Both the position numbers and the translations under genes were made by a program. Below, in pieces: positions 24,565 to 32,776 of a stretch of DNA of 64,000 bases. The DNA is from Acidimicrobiales bacterium (GTDB taxonomy: Bacteria; Actinomycetota; Acidimicrobiia; Acidimicrobiales; SHLQ01). The DNA lies in the NCBI GenBank assembly GCA_020629635.1, contig JAHDCX010000007.1:1-64000 (forward strand), read 5' to 3'. The stretch's first letter is position 1. Each line of letters begins with the position of its first letter. The notes below the pieces were generated by a model, which saw only the letters and a program-made list of their open reading frames with translations, was not told the DNA's origin and did not search any database.

Positions 24565-25002
24565 ATGAGACTGCTGCGCACGCGCGCCATTCGGATCGTG
24601 CTCGACTCGGCGCTGTTCGTCGGCTTCATCGTCGAGTTCATCACGCGGGAGCCCGAGTTCGACCCGGACTTCATCCTGCACTCGTGGGTGGGCATCGTCT
24701 TGATCCCGGTGATCGCCGTGCACCTGGCGGGCAACTGGTCGTGGGTGCAGCGGGTGATCCGCAACGGCACCGACGATCGTGAATTCGGACTCGGAGCGCT
24801 CAACGCCCTGCTCGGAACGCTTTCGGCCATCTGCATCGTCTCGGGGTTTCCACTCTGGTTCGAGTGGGCCGATGCTGGCTGGCTCTCGGGTCTCCACACG
24901 ATCACCGGCATGTTGGCGATCGTGTTGATGTTCGTGCACCTGTGGATGAACCGGAGCAGGCTCGGTCGGCTCCTTCGGCCCCGTGCCGCCTCGGCGGGCT
25001 GA
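24565..25002 (+). CDS. Four-helix membrane protein, cytochrome b561-like (DUF4405-type)
   Basis: This 145-residue protein has four transmembrane helices: about 10-26, 36-56 (HSWVGIVLIPVIAVHLAGNW), 76-94 and 109-128 (GLHTITGMLAIVLMFVHLWM). Histidines in helices 2 and 4 are placed like heme ligands of small cytochrome b proteins. It starts at ATG 24565, 77 bp after the MttB-family gene. It may be a heme-binding electron carrier; no partner is evident. Confidence 0.72.
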   Translation: MRLLRTRAIRIVLDSALFVGFIVEFITREPEFDPDFILHSWVGIVLIPVIAVHLAGNWSWVQRVIRNGTDDREFGLGALNALLGTLSAICIVSGFPLWFEWADAGWLSGLHTITGMLAIVLMFVHLWMNRSRLGRLLRPRAASAG

Positions 25003-25005
25003 CGG

Positions 25006-25917
25006 TCAGGTACCGCCGCGGCGAAACTCCGCCAACACATCGCCGAGCCATTCGATCGTGTCACGGGTGATCGGATCGACCACCAACTGAACGTGGGCTG
25101 CGCCGGCGTCGGCGAACTCCTGAAGCTGTCCGGCGAGTTCGCTCGGGCTTCCGCGGAGCGGAACGACCTGCGTGCCCTCGTCGTAGTCACCCATGAGGCG
25201 GCCGCCGCCGCCTTCGAGCTGCACGAGCACGGCTGAAGTTGCCTCGACCTCGCCGAGGCCTCGCCCCGCGACCTGGATGAAGGAGTCAACCCGCGCCTTC
25301 TCGGCGACGAAACCCTCGACCGTGTTGCCGTATTGGCTCCACCACATGTTCCACGAGTCGACGTACGGCAGCGTGATGCCGAGCATGCGCTCGCCGACCG
25401 AGCCGACCATCAACGGCGGGCCGCCAGGGCGGGGCGAACGCGGCGACAGCACGCACTTCTCCGCGGTGTAGTACGACCCGGCGAAGTCGATCTCGCCGTC
25501 TCGAAGCAGGGTTCGGATGATCGTGAACGCCTCCTCGAAGCGGCTGACCCGCCGGTCGTACGCAAAGCCGAAGGCCGCGTACTCGCGCTCGTTCCAACCG
25601 GCACCCAGGCCGACGATGAGACGGCCTTGCGAGAGCGCATCGACCGTGGCTGCCTTCTTCGCCAGCATCGCCGGCGCATGAAAGCTGGTCGATGCAACGA
25701 GAGGGCCGAGCTCGATGGTCGTGGTGCTGGCTGCGAGGGCGGCAAGGGTCGTCCACGCTTCCCACGGACCTCGGGGACCCGTCGGTAGGTCATAGAGCAG
25801 GTGGTCGCCGTACCAGACCGAGTCGAACCCGACGGTCTCGGCCGCTTGCGCCATGGCGATCAGCTCGTCGAACGGCACCTCCCACTCGACCTCGGGCAGC
25901 TGCACACCGATCTTCAT
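25006..25917 (-). CDS. LLM-class F420-dependent oxidoreductase
   Basis: This 303-residue luciferase-like TIM-barrel protein shows GVQLPEVEWEVPFDELIAMA, GFDSVWYGDHLLYDLP, ELGPLVASTSFHAPAMLAKK, LSQGRLIVGLGAGWNEREYA and PPLMVGSVGERML. These are typical of actinobacterial F420- or FMN-dependent oxidoreductases. ATG 25917 overlaps the stop of the ThDP enzyme gene by 4 bp. The pair may oxidise and then decarboxylate a substrate, but this is inference. Confidence 0.88.
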   Translation of the reverse strand: MKIGVQLPEVEWEVPFDELIAMAQAAETVGFDSVWYGDHLLYDLPTGPRGPWEAWTTLAALAASTTTIELGPLVASTSFHAPAMLAKKAATVDALSQGRLIVGLGAGWNEREYAAFGFAYDRRVSRFEEAFTIIRTLLRDGEIDFAGSYYTAEKCVLSPRSPRPGGPPLMVGSVGERMLGITLPYVDSWNMWWSQYGNTVEGFVAEKARVDSFIQVAGRGLGEVEATSAVLVQLEGGGGRLMGDYDEGTQVVPLRGSPSELAGQLQEFADAGAAHVQLVVDPITRDTIEWLGDVLAEFRRGGT

Positions 25918-27542
25918 CCGTCGAGCCCCCGAACCGCGGGCATGCGAAGGAACGGCCACGGGTTGGGCATCGCGTCAACGCTCACCTCGATCAGGCACGG
26001 CCCGTCGGTGTCGATCGATTCGCCGAGCGCAGGGATCAACGACTCGGGCGAATCAGCGTGCCAATAGTTGACGCCAAACGAACGTGTGAGTGCGCCGATG
26101 TCGGGGTTGGTGAGGGTGCTCGCGATCGTGCGGTCCTCGCCGAAGCGTTCTTGTTGGATCCGTTTGACGTTGCCGAACGCGCCGTCGTTGAACACGACGA
26201 TGTTGCACGGAATGTTGTGTTGGGCCGCGCTCGCAAGCTCGGTCGCGGTGAACAGAAACCCGCCGTCACCGACCACCCCGACGACGGGTCGATCCGTGGC
26301 GTTGGACGCCCCGATCGCCACGGCGGTGCCGGCGCCGAGGGTTCCAGCGGCTCCCGACGACAAGAATGTCCGCGGTCGCCGGTGGTCGTAGAAGAGGTGC
26401 GCGGCGAAGCCGATCTGGGTGACGTCCTCGACGATCACCCCGTCGTCTGGCAACACGTCTCGAATCGCCGAGCAGTACGACCGCTGCGGCTCGAGATGCG
26501 CAGTGTCCACGGCGAAGGTCGCTCGCAGCGCATCGAGGTCGGGACGTGACTCGACTTCCGTCGCCGGGTCGAGGATCTCGAGCAGCGAACGACACACGTC
26601 TGCCGCGTCGCCGCGCACACCGACGGCCGTGATCCCGTGACGGTCGAGTTCGTCGGCGTCAACGTTCACCTGGATGAGCGTGAGGTCGTCGTCGTACCCC
26701 CACGTTCCCAGCGGCCATTCGATCCGGCTCCCGATCCCGAGGACCACATCGACGTCGGCCCAGAGCGTGTGCGCCACCGCGATCGGCACGAACAGCCGGT
26801 GCGACGTCGGCACGACCCCGTGTCCCATCCGCCGGGTCGTGATCGCCGCCTCGAGCCGTTCGGCCAGCGCGACGACTTCGGGCCCGGCCCCATACGCCCC
26901 CGAGCCCACCACGATCAGCGGACGCTTCGCACCAGCCAGGAGCTCGGCCGCCCGTTCGATCGCCTGCGGGTCGGCCGCCGGCATCGAGACCGTCGGCGCC
27001 TCCACGCTTCCACCTGCCTTGCGGCCCCACACATCGACCGGAACCTCGATCGAGACGGGCCGCGGCAGGCCCGAATGCACGGCGTCGATCGCACCCTGCA
27101 CCTTGGCGGCCGCGCCGTCGGCCTCGTCGATCACGACAGTCTGCTTCGTCAGTTGCTCGAGGATTGCGGTCTGGTCGGGTAGATCGTGCAGCGAACCGAA
27201 GTTGCGGCCGCGCTGGTGGGTCGCGATCTCGCCGATGATCGCAAGGACCCGGGCATATCCCCAGTAGGCGCTCGTGAGCGCGCCGGCGGCGTTCAGCATC
27301 CCCGGTCCCGGCACGACACAGCACGCCGCTGGCGTTCCGGTCACCTGAGCGGCCCCCATCGCCATGTAGGCCGCGCCCTGCTCGTGGCGGGTCACGATCG
27401 GCTCGATGTCCGGGGCGTCGACCAGGGCGTTGAAGAAGTCGTCGTTCTGCACGCCGGGCAGGCAGTACAGGGTGTCGATGTTCGACGCCCGCAAGCCAGC
27501 AATGACGAGTTCGGCGACGGAAGCGACCGGCTCAGAAGTCAT
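25914..27542 (-). CDS. Thiamine-diphosphate-dependent enzyme (acetolactate synthase / decarboxylase type)
   Basis: This 542-residue three-domain ThDP enzyme has the catalytic Glu54 in TRHEQGAAYMAMGAAQVTG, the central binding domain (RPLIVVGSGAYGAGPEVVAL) and the C-terminal ThDP motif GDGGFLFTATELASAAQHN with NDGAFGN at about residues 420-450, where family members usually have GDG...NN. Substrate class (2-oxoacid decarboxylase, carboligase or lyase) is not decided by sequence. It is transcribed with the LLM oxidoreductase and diverges from a PhyH gene across only 26 bp. Confidence 0.88.
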   Translation of the reverse strand: MTSEPVASVAELVIAGLRASNIDTLYCLPGVQNDDFFNALVDAPDIEPIVTRHEQGAAYMAMGAAQVTGTPAACCVVPGPGMLNAAGALTSAYWGYARVLAIIGEIATHQRGRNFGSLHDLPDQTAILEQLTKQTVVIDEADGAAAKVQGAIDAVHSGLPRPVSIEVPVDVWGRKAGGSVEAPTVSMPAADPQAIERAAELLAGAKRPLIVVGSGAYGAGPEVVALAERLEAAITTRRMGHGVVPTSHRLFVPIAVAHTLWADVDVVLGIGSRIEWPLGTWGYDDDLTLIQVNVDADELDRHGITAVGVRGDAADVCRSLLEILDPATEVESRPDLDALRATFAVDTAHLEPQRSYCSAIRDVLPDDGVIVEDVTQIGFAAHLFYDHRRPRTFLSSGAAGTLGAGTAVAIGASNATDRPVVGVVGDGGFLFTATELASAAQHNIPCNIVVFNDGAFGNVKRIQQERFGEDRTIASTLTNPDIGALTRSFGVNYWHADSPESLIPALGESIDTDGPCLIEVSVDAMPNPWPFLRMPAVRGLDG

Positions 27543-27568
27543 GCCCCATCCTCACATACCCTGATGCG

Positions 27569-28423
27569 ATGACGCTCGGTCGCCTGCGGCATCCCGTCTC
27601 CCCCGAAGACATCGACGCGTTTCGCCGCGACGGCGTGGTGGTGCTTCGAGACCAGTTCGACCCAGAGTGGATCGAGCTCCTCGCGCGCGGTCTCGCCGCA
27701 CACCTCGACGCACCAACGCCACGGGCCCGGATCTGGGATCGCGACGCCGAAGGTCGGACGATGTTCTGGGACTCGATGGCGTGGCATGAGCGCCCGGAGT
27801 ACCAGCGGTTCGTCTTCGAGTCTCCTGCCGCCGAGATCGCCGCGACGCTTCTGGGGTCGAGTCGGGTGAATTTCTTCTTCGACGCCGTGTTCGTTCGGTC
27901 TCCGGGGTCACAATTCGAAACTCCATGGCATCAAGACGAGCCGTATTGGTCGGTGTCGGGCCACGACACCTGCACGATCTGGATGCCGTTGGTCCCGGTT
28001 GCCGCGAAGAATGCGTTGGCCTTCGTCCCCGGCTCTCACCTCACGAACGCCGTGTTCGACCAGCCAGACTTCGGCGTGCTCAACCCCGACGACAAGGCCG
28101 ACATCGACCGAAGCGATTTCTCCGCCATCGCCACCGACGACATCCCCAACATCGACTCCGATCGTGCCGCCCATGGCGTTGTCAGCTGGGACATGAATCC
28201 CGGCGACTGCGTGGTGTTCAACAGCCGGATCCTCCACGGAGGTTCGGGCCTGCTCCCCGACGATGCCGGGCTCTCCGTCTTCACCTCGAAATGGCTCGGC
28301 GACGATGTCCGGATCGCGTTCCGAGACGTCGGCATGGACCCCGACTTCAGCGACATGATGCGCGACCACGGGCTCGACCACGGCGACCTGCCGGGCAGCG
28401 ACCTCCTCCCTCAGATCCTCTGA
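27569..28423 (+). CDS. Phytanoyl-CoA dioxygenase family protein
   Basis: This is a 284-residue Fe(II)/2-oxoglutarate-type dioxygenase. It has the opening DAFRRDGVVVLRDQFDPEW, iron ligands in ETPWHQDEPYW (H-x-D) and the distal His in NSRILHGGSGLLP, with SVFTSKWLGDDVRI following. TACCCT lies exactly six bases before its ATG, and the gap to the divergent ThDP gene is only 26 bp. It is followed after one base by an MFS transporter, so the two probably handle one compound. Confidence 0.9.
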   Translation: MTLGRLRHPVSPEDIDAFRRDGVVVLRDQFDPEWIELLARGLAAHLDAPTPRARIWDRDAEGRTMFWDSMAWHERPEYQRFVFESPAAEIAATLLGSSRVNFFFDAVFVRSPGSQFETPWHQDEPYWSVSGHDTCTIWMPLVPVAAKNALAFVPGSHLTNAVFDQPDFGVLNPDDKADIDRSDFSAIATDDIPNIDSDRAAHGVVSWDMNPGDCVVFNSRILHGGSGLLPDDAGLSVFTSKWLGDDVRIAFRDVGMDPDFSDMMRDHGLDHGDLPGSDLLPQIL

Positions 28424-28424
28424 G

Positions 28425-29657
28425 ATGAGCGGCGGGCTGAATCGGCGGTTCTGGACGCTCTGGGCGAGCTTCACCGCATCCAACCTCGGCGACGGTTTCA
28501 GCCTCGTCGCCATGCCGCTCGTCGCCATCTCGCTGACCGACGACGCCCGACAGATCGCCGCAGTCGCTGCCGCCCAGTTCTTGCCGTTCTTGGTGGTCGG
28601 GCTACCAGCAGGTGTGGTGATCGACCGAACGGACCGGCGAGTGATCGCGCTCGCCGCTCAGGGCGTGCGCGCCGTCGTCGCCATCGCCGTTGCGGTCGGC
28701 CTGCTCACCGACTCGATGTCGATCGCCCTGCTCGCCACCGCAGCGTTCGTCCTCGGGTCGAGCGAAGTGCTCACCGATGGAGCGCTACCTGCACTGGTCC
28801 GCAACGTCGTCCCCTCCGACCGACTCGAAGTCGCCAACGCCCGACTCATCGCCAGCCAACGAGTCGCCAACCAGTTCGTCGGCCCACCGCTCGGCGCCCT
28901 CCTGTTCGTCGTCGATTCCGCGCTGCCCTTCGCGCTCGCCGGCGCCGCGGCGCTCGTCGCCAGCGGATTCGTCGCTGCATTGCGCGGCAACTTCATTGCC
29001 GAGCAGGCCGGAGACGACGCACTCCCGATGACCCAACGCATCCTGGTCGGATTGAGGTTCGTGCTCACCCACGACGTCATCCGCCCGCTGGTCATCGCGG
29101 TTGGCGTGTTCTCCTTTGTCGGGTCCGCCGTCAACGCGACCTACATCGTTCTACTGACCGAACGATTCGGGTTCGAACCGACCAGCTACGGATTACTGCT
29201 CAGCGTCGATGCCGCCGCCTCGGTGTTCATGTCGTTCTTCGTCGCCCGGCTGATCGCCACCACGAGCCACTCGACGAGCATGCGATTCGCCATCGTCTGC
29301 TTCTGTGTCGCCGCAGCGACGCTCGGGTTGACCACGAGCGCAAGCATTGTGTTTGTGGCCGCTTTCGTGAACGGACTCTCCGATCCCGCGTGGAACGTTG
29401 TGAGCGGCACCGTTCGGCAACGACTCGTGCCCGACGAAGTGTTCGGCCGAATGATGACCGCCTACCTCTTCGTCGCGTGGGGTCTCAAACCCGTCGGGGC
29501 GATCACCGCAGGCGTCATCGCCGAGCGGTGGGGACCGCAGTGGGTCCAACTTCTCGGCGCGATCGTGGTGGCGTCGATGTTCGTCCTCGCCCGCCCGATG
29601 TTCCGTCGAGTCGACGCATCCATGGCGGGCGGAACGGGCAACGGCAGCCAGCCTTAG
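28425..29657 (+). CDS. MFS transporter
   Basis: This 410-residue major facilitator protein has twelve hydrophobic segments. The N-terminal LWASFTASNLGDGFSLVAMP and the loop motif GLPAGVVIDRTDRR between helices 2 and 3 are typical of the MFS_3/enterobactin-exporter-like group. It follows the PhyH gene by one base and may export the product of that pathway or a toxic relative. Its TAG stop lies in the left arm of the folded repeat at 29654-29773. Confidence 0.88.
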   Translation: MSGGLNRRFWTLWASFTASNLGDGFSLVAMPLVAISLTDDARQIAAVAAAQFLPFLVVGLPAGVVIDRTDRRVIALAAQGVRAVVAIAVAVGLLTDSMSIALLATAAFVLGSSEVLTDGALPALVRNVVPSDRLEVANARLIASQRVANQFVGPPLGALLFVVDSALPFALAGAAALVASGFVAALRGNFIAEQAGDDALPMTQRILVGLRFVLTHDVIRPLVIAVGVFSFVGSAVNATYIVLLTERFGFEPTSYGLLLSVDAAASVFMSFFVARLIATTSHSTSMRFAIVCFCVAAATLGLTTSASIVFVAAFVNGLSDPAWNVVSGTVRQRLVPDEVFGRMMTAYLFVAWGLKPVGAITAGVIAERWGPQWVQLLGAIVVASMFVLARPMFRRVDASMAGGTGNGSQP

Positions 29658-29773
29658 GAGCTGCGCGAGTAGGGCCCGAGCGGCCCATCGCCGAAGGCGA
29701 TTGGAGCGGGAGAAACGGCGAAGGAGCGTGCGGGCACAATCAGGTGCGCAGCACCTACCCGCTCAGCTCCTTA
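29654..29773. repeat. Folded intergenic element, 120 bp
   Basis: Terminal 20-base arms (29654-29673 and 29754-29773) pair at 17 of 20 positions. Inside are three perfect hairpins: GGGCC-N5-GGCCC (29672-29686), ATCGCC-GAA-GGCGAT (29687-29701) and GGTGC-GCA-GCACC (29743-29755). The whole would fold into a multi-branched structure. It shares layout and short core words (CAATC, TGCGCA) with the element at 42583-42701. It may be a REP/MITE-like element and could also terminate MFS transcription. Confidence 0.6.
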
Positions 29774-29850
29774 GCCTGCCCTCGTCGATCGACGGTGGCC
29801 TTCACACAAGCTTGATGTGGCGACGATCGGCGCTTCATGCCCGACCGGTT

Positions 29851-29901
29851 GAGTGGTCTCATCGCCGGCGAAAGGTTTGCCGGTGACCGAAAGGACCACT
29901 C
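29851..29901 (+). promoter_or_regulatory. Leader hairpin covering the SHOCT gene ribosome-binding site
   Basis: GAGTGGTC (29851-29858) pairs perfectly with GACCACTC (29894-29901), which ends directly at the ATG. Inside, CGCCGGC (29863-29869) pairs with GCCGGTG (29879-29885) with one G-U pair. The purine-rich stretch before the start (ACCGAAAG) is enclosed, so the structure could control translation initiation. Confidence 0.45.
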
Positions 29902-30270
29902 ATGTTGCTGACCGCCTTCGACCATGGCGCTCGTGGGGACGGCGGGCCCCATATCTTCCCGCTTCTGCTTCTCTTGCTTTTCGGATTCCTGGCGTTCCGG
30001 TTCATTCGTCGCCGCCGAGGCGGCGGAGGAAACTCACACCATCACCACTCGCCCCTGCACACGCTCCGGGAGCGCTTCGCAAACGGCGAAATCGACCGTG
30101 AGGAGTTCGAACACCGCAAGGCGGTGCTCGAAGGCAGCGAAGTCATTCCTCCCCCACCTTCGCGGCCAACCTCCTCCGGAACGGCAACGGCACCACCGCC
30201 GGAGGCCTCGCCTGACGGATCCACCCCAGCCGACGACGCGCCGAATGACGACGTCGCCGATGAGGACTGA
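29902..30270 (+). CDS. SHOCT-domain membrane protein
   Basis: This 122-residue protein has a transmembrane helix at about residues 17-34 (IFPLLLLLLFGFLAFRF), a basic RRRR stop-transfer, a His-rich loop, and a SHOCT domain (LHTLRERFANGEIDREEFEH, to about residue 77). The tail is rich in Pro, Ala, Asp and Thr. SHOCT motifs are short oligomerisation helices. The position upstream of a two-component system suggests an envelope role, but a terminator separates them. Confidence 0.82.
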   Translation: MLLTAFDHGARGDGGPHIFPLLLLLLFGFLAFRFIRRRRGGGGNSHHHHSPLHTLRERFANGEIDREEFEHRKAVLEGSEVIPPPPSRPTSSGTATAPPPEASPDGSTPADDAPNDDVADED

Positions 30271-30291
30271 ACCGACGACGCAGTAGGTTTC

Positions 30292-30316
30292 GGAGGGCCG
30301 GCCCAGCCGGCCCTCC
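30292..30316 (+). terminator. Strong hairpin terminator
   Basis: GGAGGGCCGGC-CCA-GCCGGCCCTCC is a perfect 11-bp stem with a 3-base loop, 22 bp after the SHOCT gene stop and 24 bp before the response regulator start. It has no U-run, as is common in high-GC Actinobacteria. Confidence 0.7.
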
Positions 30317-30339
30317 TGCCGCGTTCCCCGGAAACGACC

Positions 30340-31029
30340 ATGTCCCAACGCATCCTCGTCGTCGACGACGAACCCGACATCCGTCAACTGGTCGCCGACT
30401 ATCTCCGCGACGACGAGTTCATCGTCGAAGAGCTCGACAGCGGTTCCGCCCTCCTCGCCCGACTCCAACGAGCCAACGACGCCGACCTCGTCATCCTCGA
30501 TGTCCGCATGCCCGGACCCGATGGGATCGACACGCTCCGGGAGCTCCGCCGCTTCTCCGACGTGCACGTGATCATGTTGACGGCGGCATCCGAAGAGACG
30601 GACCGGCTGATCGGCCTGTCGGTCGGCGCCGACGACTACGTCACGAAACCATTCTCTCCTCGAGAAGTCGTCGCCCGAGTGAAGGCGGTCCTTCGACGAA
30701 CTCGCACAGCGACGAGTGAGCCCCTCAGCGAACCGCTCCGATTCGACGGCATGACCGTCGACATCGACCGCCATCGGGTGGAGGTCGACGGGTCAGGCGT
30801 CGATCTGTCGGCCCTGCAGTTCACGCTTCTCCGGGCCCTCGCCGAGAGTCCCGGGCGAGTCTTCGCTCGCCATCAACTGATCGACCGGGTGTGGGGCCGT
30901 GACTTCTTCGGTGAAGAACGGATCGTCGACGTCCACGTCGGAAACCTCCGCAAGGCCCTCGGGGACTCCGCAACCGAACCTCGCTTCATCGAGACCGTGC
31001 GCGGCGTCGGCTACCGGTTCGTGGCATGA
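30340..31029 (+). CDS. OmpR-type response regulator
   Basis: This 229-residue regulator has a receiver domain with phosphoacceptor Asp54 (LVILDVRMPGP), acidic pocket DDEPD and Lys in DDYVTKPF. A C-terminal winged HTH follows (LSALQFTLLRALAESPGRVF, HQLIDRVWGRDFFGEERIVD, HVGNLRKALGDS, GVGYRFVA). It overlaps the sensor kinase gene by 4 bp and forms a two-component pair with it. Confidence 0.93.
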   Translation: MSQRILVVDDEPDIRQLVADYLRDDEFIVEELDSGSALLARLQRANDADLVILDVRMPGPDGIDTLRELRRFSDVHVIMLTAASEETDRLIGLSVGADDYVTKPFSPREVVARVKAVLRRTRTATSEPLSEPLRFDGMTVDIDRHRVEVDGSGVDLSALQFTLLRALAESPGRVFARHQLIDRVWGRDFFGEERIVDVHVGNLRKALGDSATEPRFIETVRGVGYRFVA

Positions 31030-32078
31030 AGACGCTGCGACGCCGGCTCTTCGGCACCCACCTCCAGGTGATGTTCGTCGCGCTGCTCGTCGTTCTCGTC
31101 GGTGTGCTGGTGTTCGGAGCGGTCGCCGTGCTGCTGGGAGAGGCCAAGGGAATTGGCGGCCCTCCCGAGCCAGGCCGAGACAGAGAGGGGCCGCTCGGGC
31201 TGTTCGTCGGCCTGGGTGCTGCGGCAATCGCTGCGGCGCTCGTCTCCTGGCGGGTGACCAACCGCTTGGCCCAACCGCTCGAGGAAATCGGTCAGGCGAC
31301 GCAGGCGCTGGCGGCGGGTCGATACGACGTACGGGTTCCGCATTCGGACACGGTCGAACTCGATGCGCTTGCGACGAATGTCAATGACCTTGCCGATGAG
31401 CTCCGCACCACCGAGGAACGCCGACTCCGTCTGATCGGCGACGTTGCGCACGAGTTGCGCAACCCGCTCAGCACCATCGAAGGCACCATGGAAGGTCTGC
31501 TCGATGGCGTCGTGCCGGCGACCGACGAGACCTTCGCCCGTATCGGCAGGGAGGCGGCGCGGCTTCGACGGTTGGCCGACGACCTGTCGTCGCTGTCCGC
31601 CGCGGGAGAACCGGGACGCATCGTTCGTAGCATCGTCGATCTCGCCGCCATCGCCCGTGACGTCGTCGCCCAACTCGAGCCGCAAGCACAGGCAAAGACG
31701 CTGTCGCTTCGCCTCGAGACGCCGGCAAGGGCCGTTCTGGCCGACGGCGATCGGGATCGGCTGACTCAGGTCCTCACGAACGTCGTCGGCAACGCCGTCC
31801 AGTACACCGATTCGGGTTCGGTCTCAGTGACCGTGGAGACCGCGCCGCACGACGTTGTGGTGACCGTGTCCGATACCGGGCGCGGGCTGGCCAGCGGTGA
31901 CGACGAACGGATCTTCGAACGGTTCCACCGAGTCGACCAGCACTTCTCCGATGGCACCGGGGTCGGCCTCGCCATCGCCCGCATGCTTGTACACGCGCAC
32001 GGCGGATCCATCGAGGCCTACAGTGCGGGCCTCGACCAGGGCATGACGGTGCGGATCGCCCTCCCCGCCCCCGACTGA
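31026..32078 (+). CDS. Sensor histidine kinase
   Basis: This 350-residue kinase has two transmembrane helices (about 15-38 and 58-76) with only about 20 residues outside. A HAMP linker follows (NRLAQPLEEIGQATQALAAG), then a HisKA domain with His142 in GDVAHELRNPLSTIEG, and an ATPase domain with N-box NVVGNAVQYTDSGS, DTGRGL and GTGVGLAIAR. The very short sensor loop suggests sensing within the membrane or through a partner protein. It is coupled to the response regulator upstream. Confidence 0.93.
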   Translation: MKTLRRRLFGTHLQVMFVALLVVLVGVLVFGAVAVLLGEAKGIGGPPEPGRDREGPLGLFVGLGAAAIAAALVSWRVTNRLAQPLEEIGQATQALAAGRYDVRVPHSDTVELDALATNVNDLADELRTTEERRLRLIGDVAHELRNPLSTIEGTMEGLLDGVVPATDETFARIGREAARLRRLADDLSSLSAAGEPGRIVRSIVDLAAIARDVVAQLEPQAQAKTLSLRLETPARAVLADGDRDRLTQVLTNVVGNAVQYTDSGSVSVTVETAPHDVVVTVSDTGRGLASGDDERIFERFHRVDQHFSDGTGVGLAIARMLVHAHGGSIEAYSAGLDQGMTVRIALPAPD

Positions 32079-32116
32079 AACCGCACGGCTGGATCAGACG
32101 TCGTAGCATCGCCGTG

Positions 32117-32767
32117 ATGAGCGTGGGTCCGGTCGAATACGGCGCCGTCATCTTCGATCACGACGGGACACTCGTCGACAGCGAACCGATCACTCTGTCC
32201 GTCGTGGCCGAGATGGCGGTCGAACATGGCGCCGAGGTGTACCCCGAGGACGTCGACCGCTTCGTCGGCGCGGACCTCCACGTCGTGTTCGAAGAGATCG
32301 AACGGCGAGCGGGCAAGCCTGTCCCCGACGATTTCATGGACACGTTCCGCTCTCGTCAGGAGGAGCGCATTCGCTCCGGTCTCGAAGCGATCGACGGCGC
32401 GGCGGAGTTGATCGCCTCGATCACGGTTCCGATTGCCGTCGCGTCGAACGCTCCGGTCGCCAAGATGGAACTCTGCCTTGGTGCGACGGGACTGCTTGAT
32501 CACCTGGACCCGGCGACCCTCGTCAGTGCCTATGACGTGGGCGCCTGGAAGCCCGACCCGGCCGTGTTTCTCGCGGCCGCGGGCCGACTCGGAGTCGACC
32601 CTGCCCGTTGTGCGGTTGTCGAGGACAGTCGGCCAGGCGTCGACGGTGCCCTCGCTGCGGGCATGGCGGTCTTTGCCTACGACACGGGCAATCGGTTCGG
32701 AGACGTCGCCGGGCTCGCCGGCCGCGTCACCTCGCTCCGAGATCTGATCCCCGTTCTCGGCTCGTAA
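32117..32767 (+). CDS. HAD-superfamily phosphatase
   Basis: This is a 216-residue HAD hydrolase with a helical cap. Motif I is IFDHDGTLVDSEP near residue 13, motif II is AVASNAP, motif III is the Lys in GAWKPDPAVF, and motif IV is VVEDSRPGVDGALAAG. It resembles phosphoglycolate phosphatase/beta-phosphoglucomutase-like enzymes. ATG 32117 has TAGCAT seven bases upstream. The substrate is unknown; an RNB nuclease follows after nine bases. Confidence 0.88.
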   Translation: MSVGPVEYGAVIFDHDGTLVDSEPITLSVVAEMAVEHGAEVYPEDVDRFVGADLHVVFEEIERRAGKPVPDDFMDTFRSRQEERIRSGLEAIDGAAELIASITVPIAVASNAPVAKMELCLGATGLLDHLDPATLVSAYDVGAWKPDPAVFLAAAGRLGVDPARCAVVEDSRPGVDGALAAGMAVFAYDTGNRFGDVAGLAGRVTSLRDLIPVLGS

Positions 32768-32776
32768 CCTTCGGTC

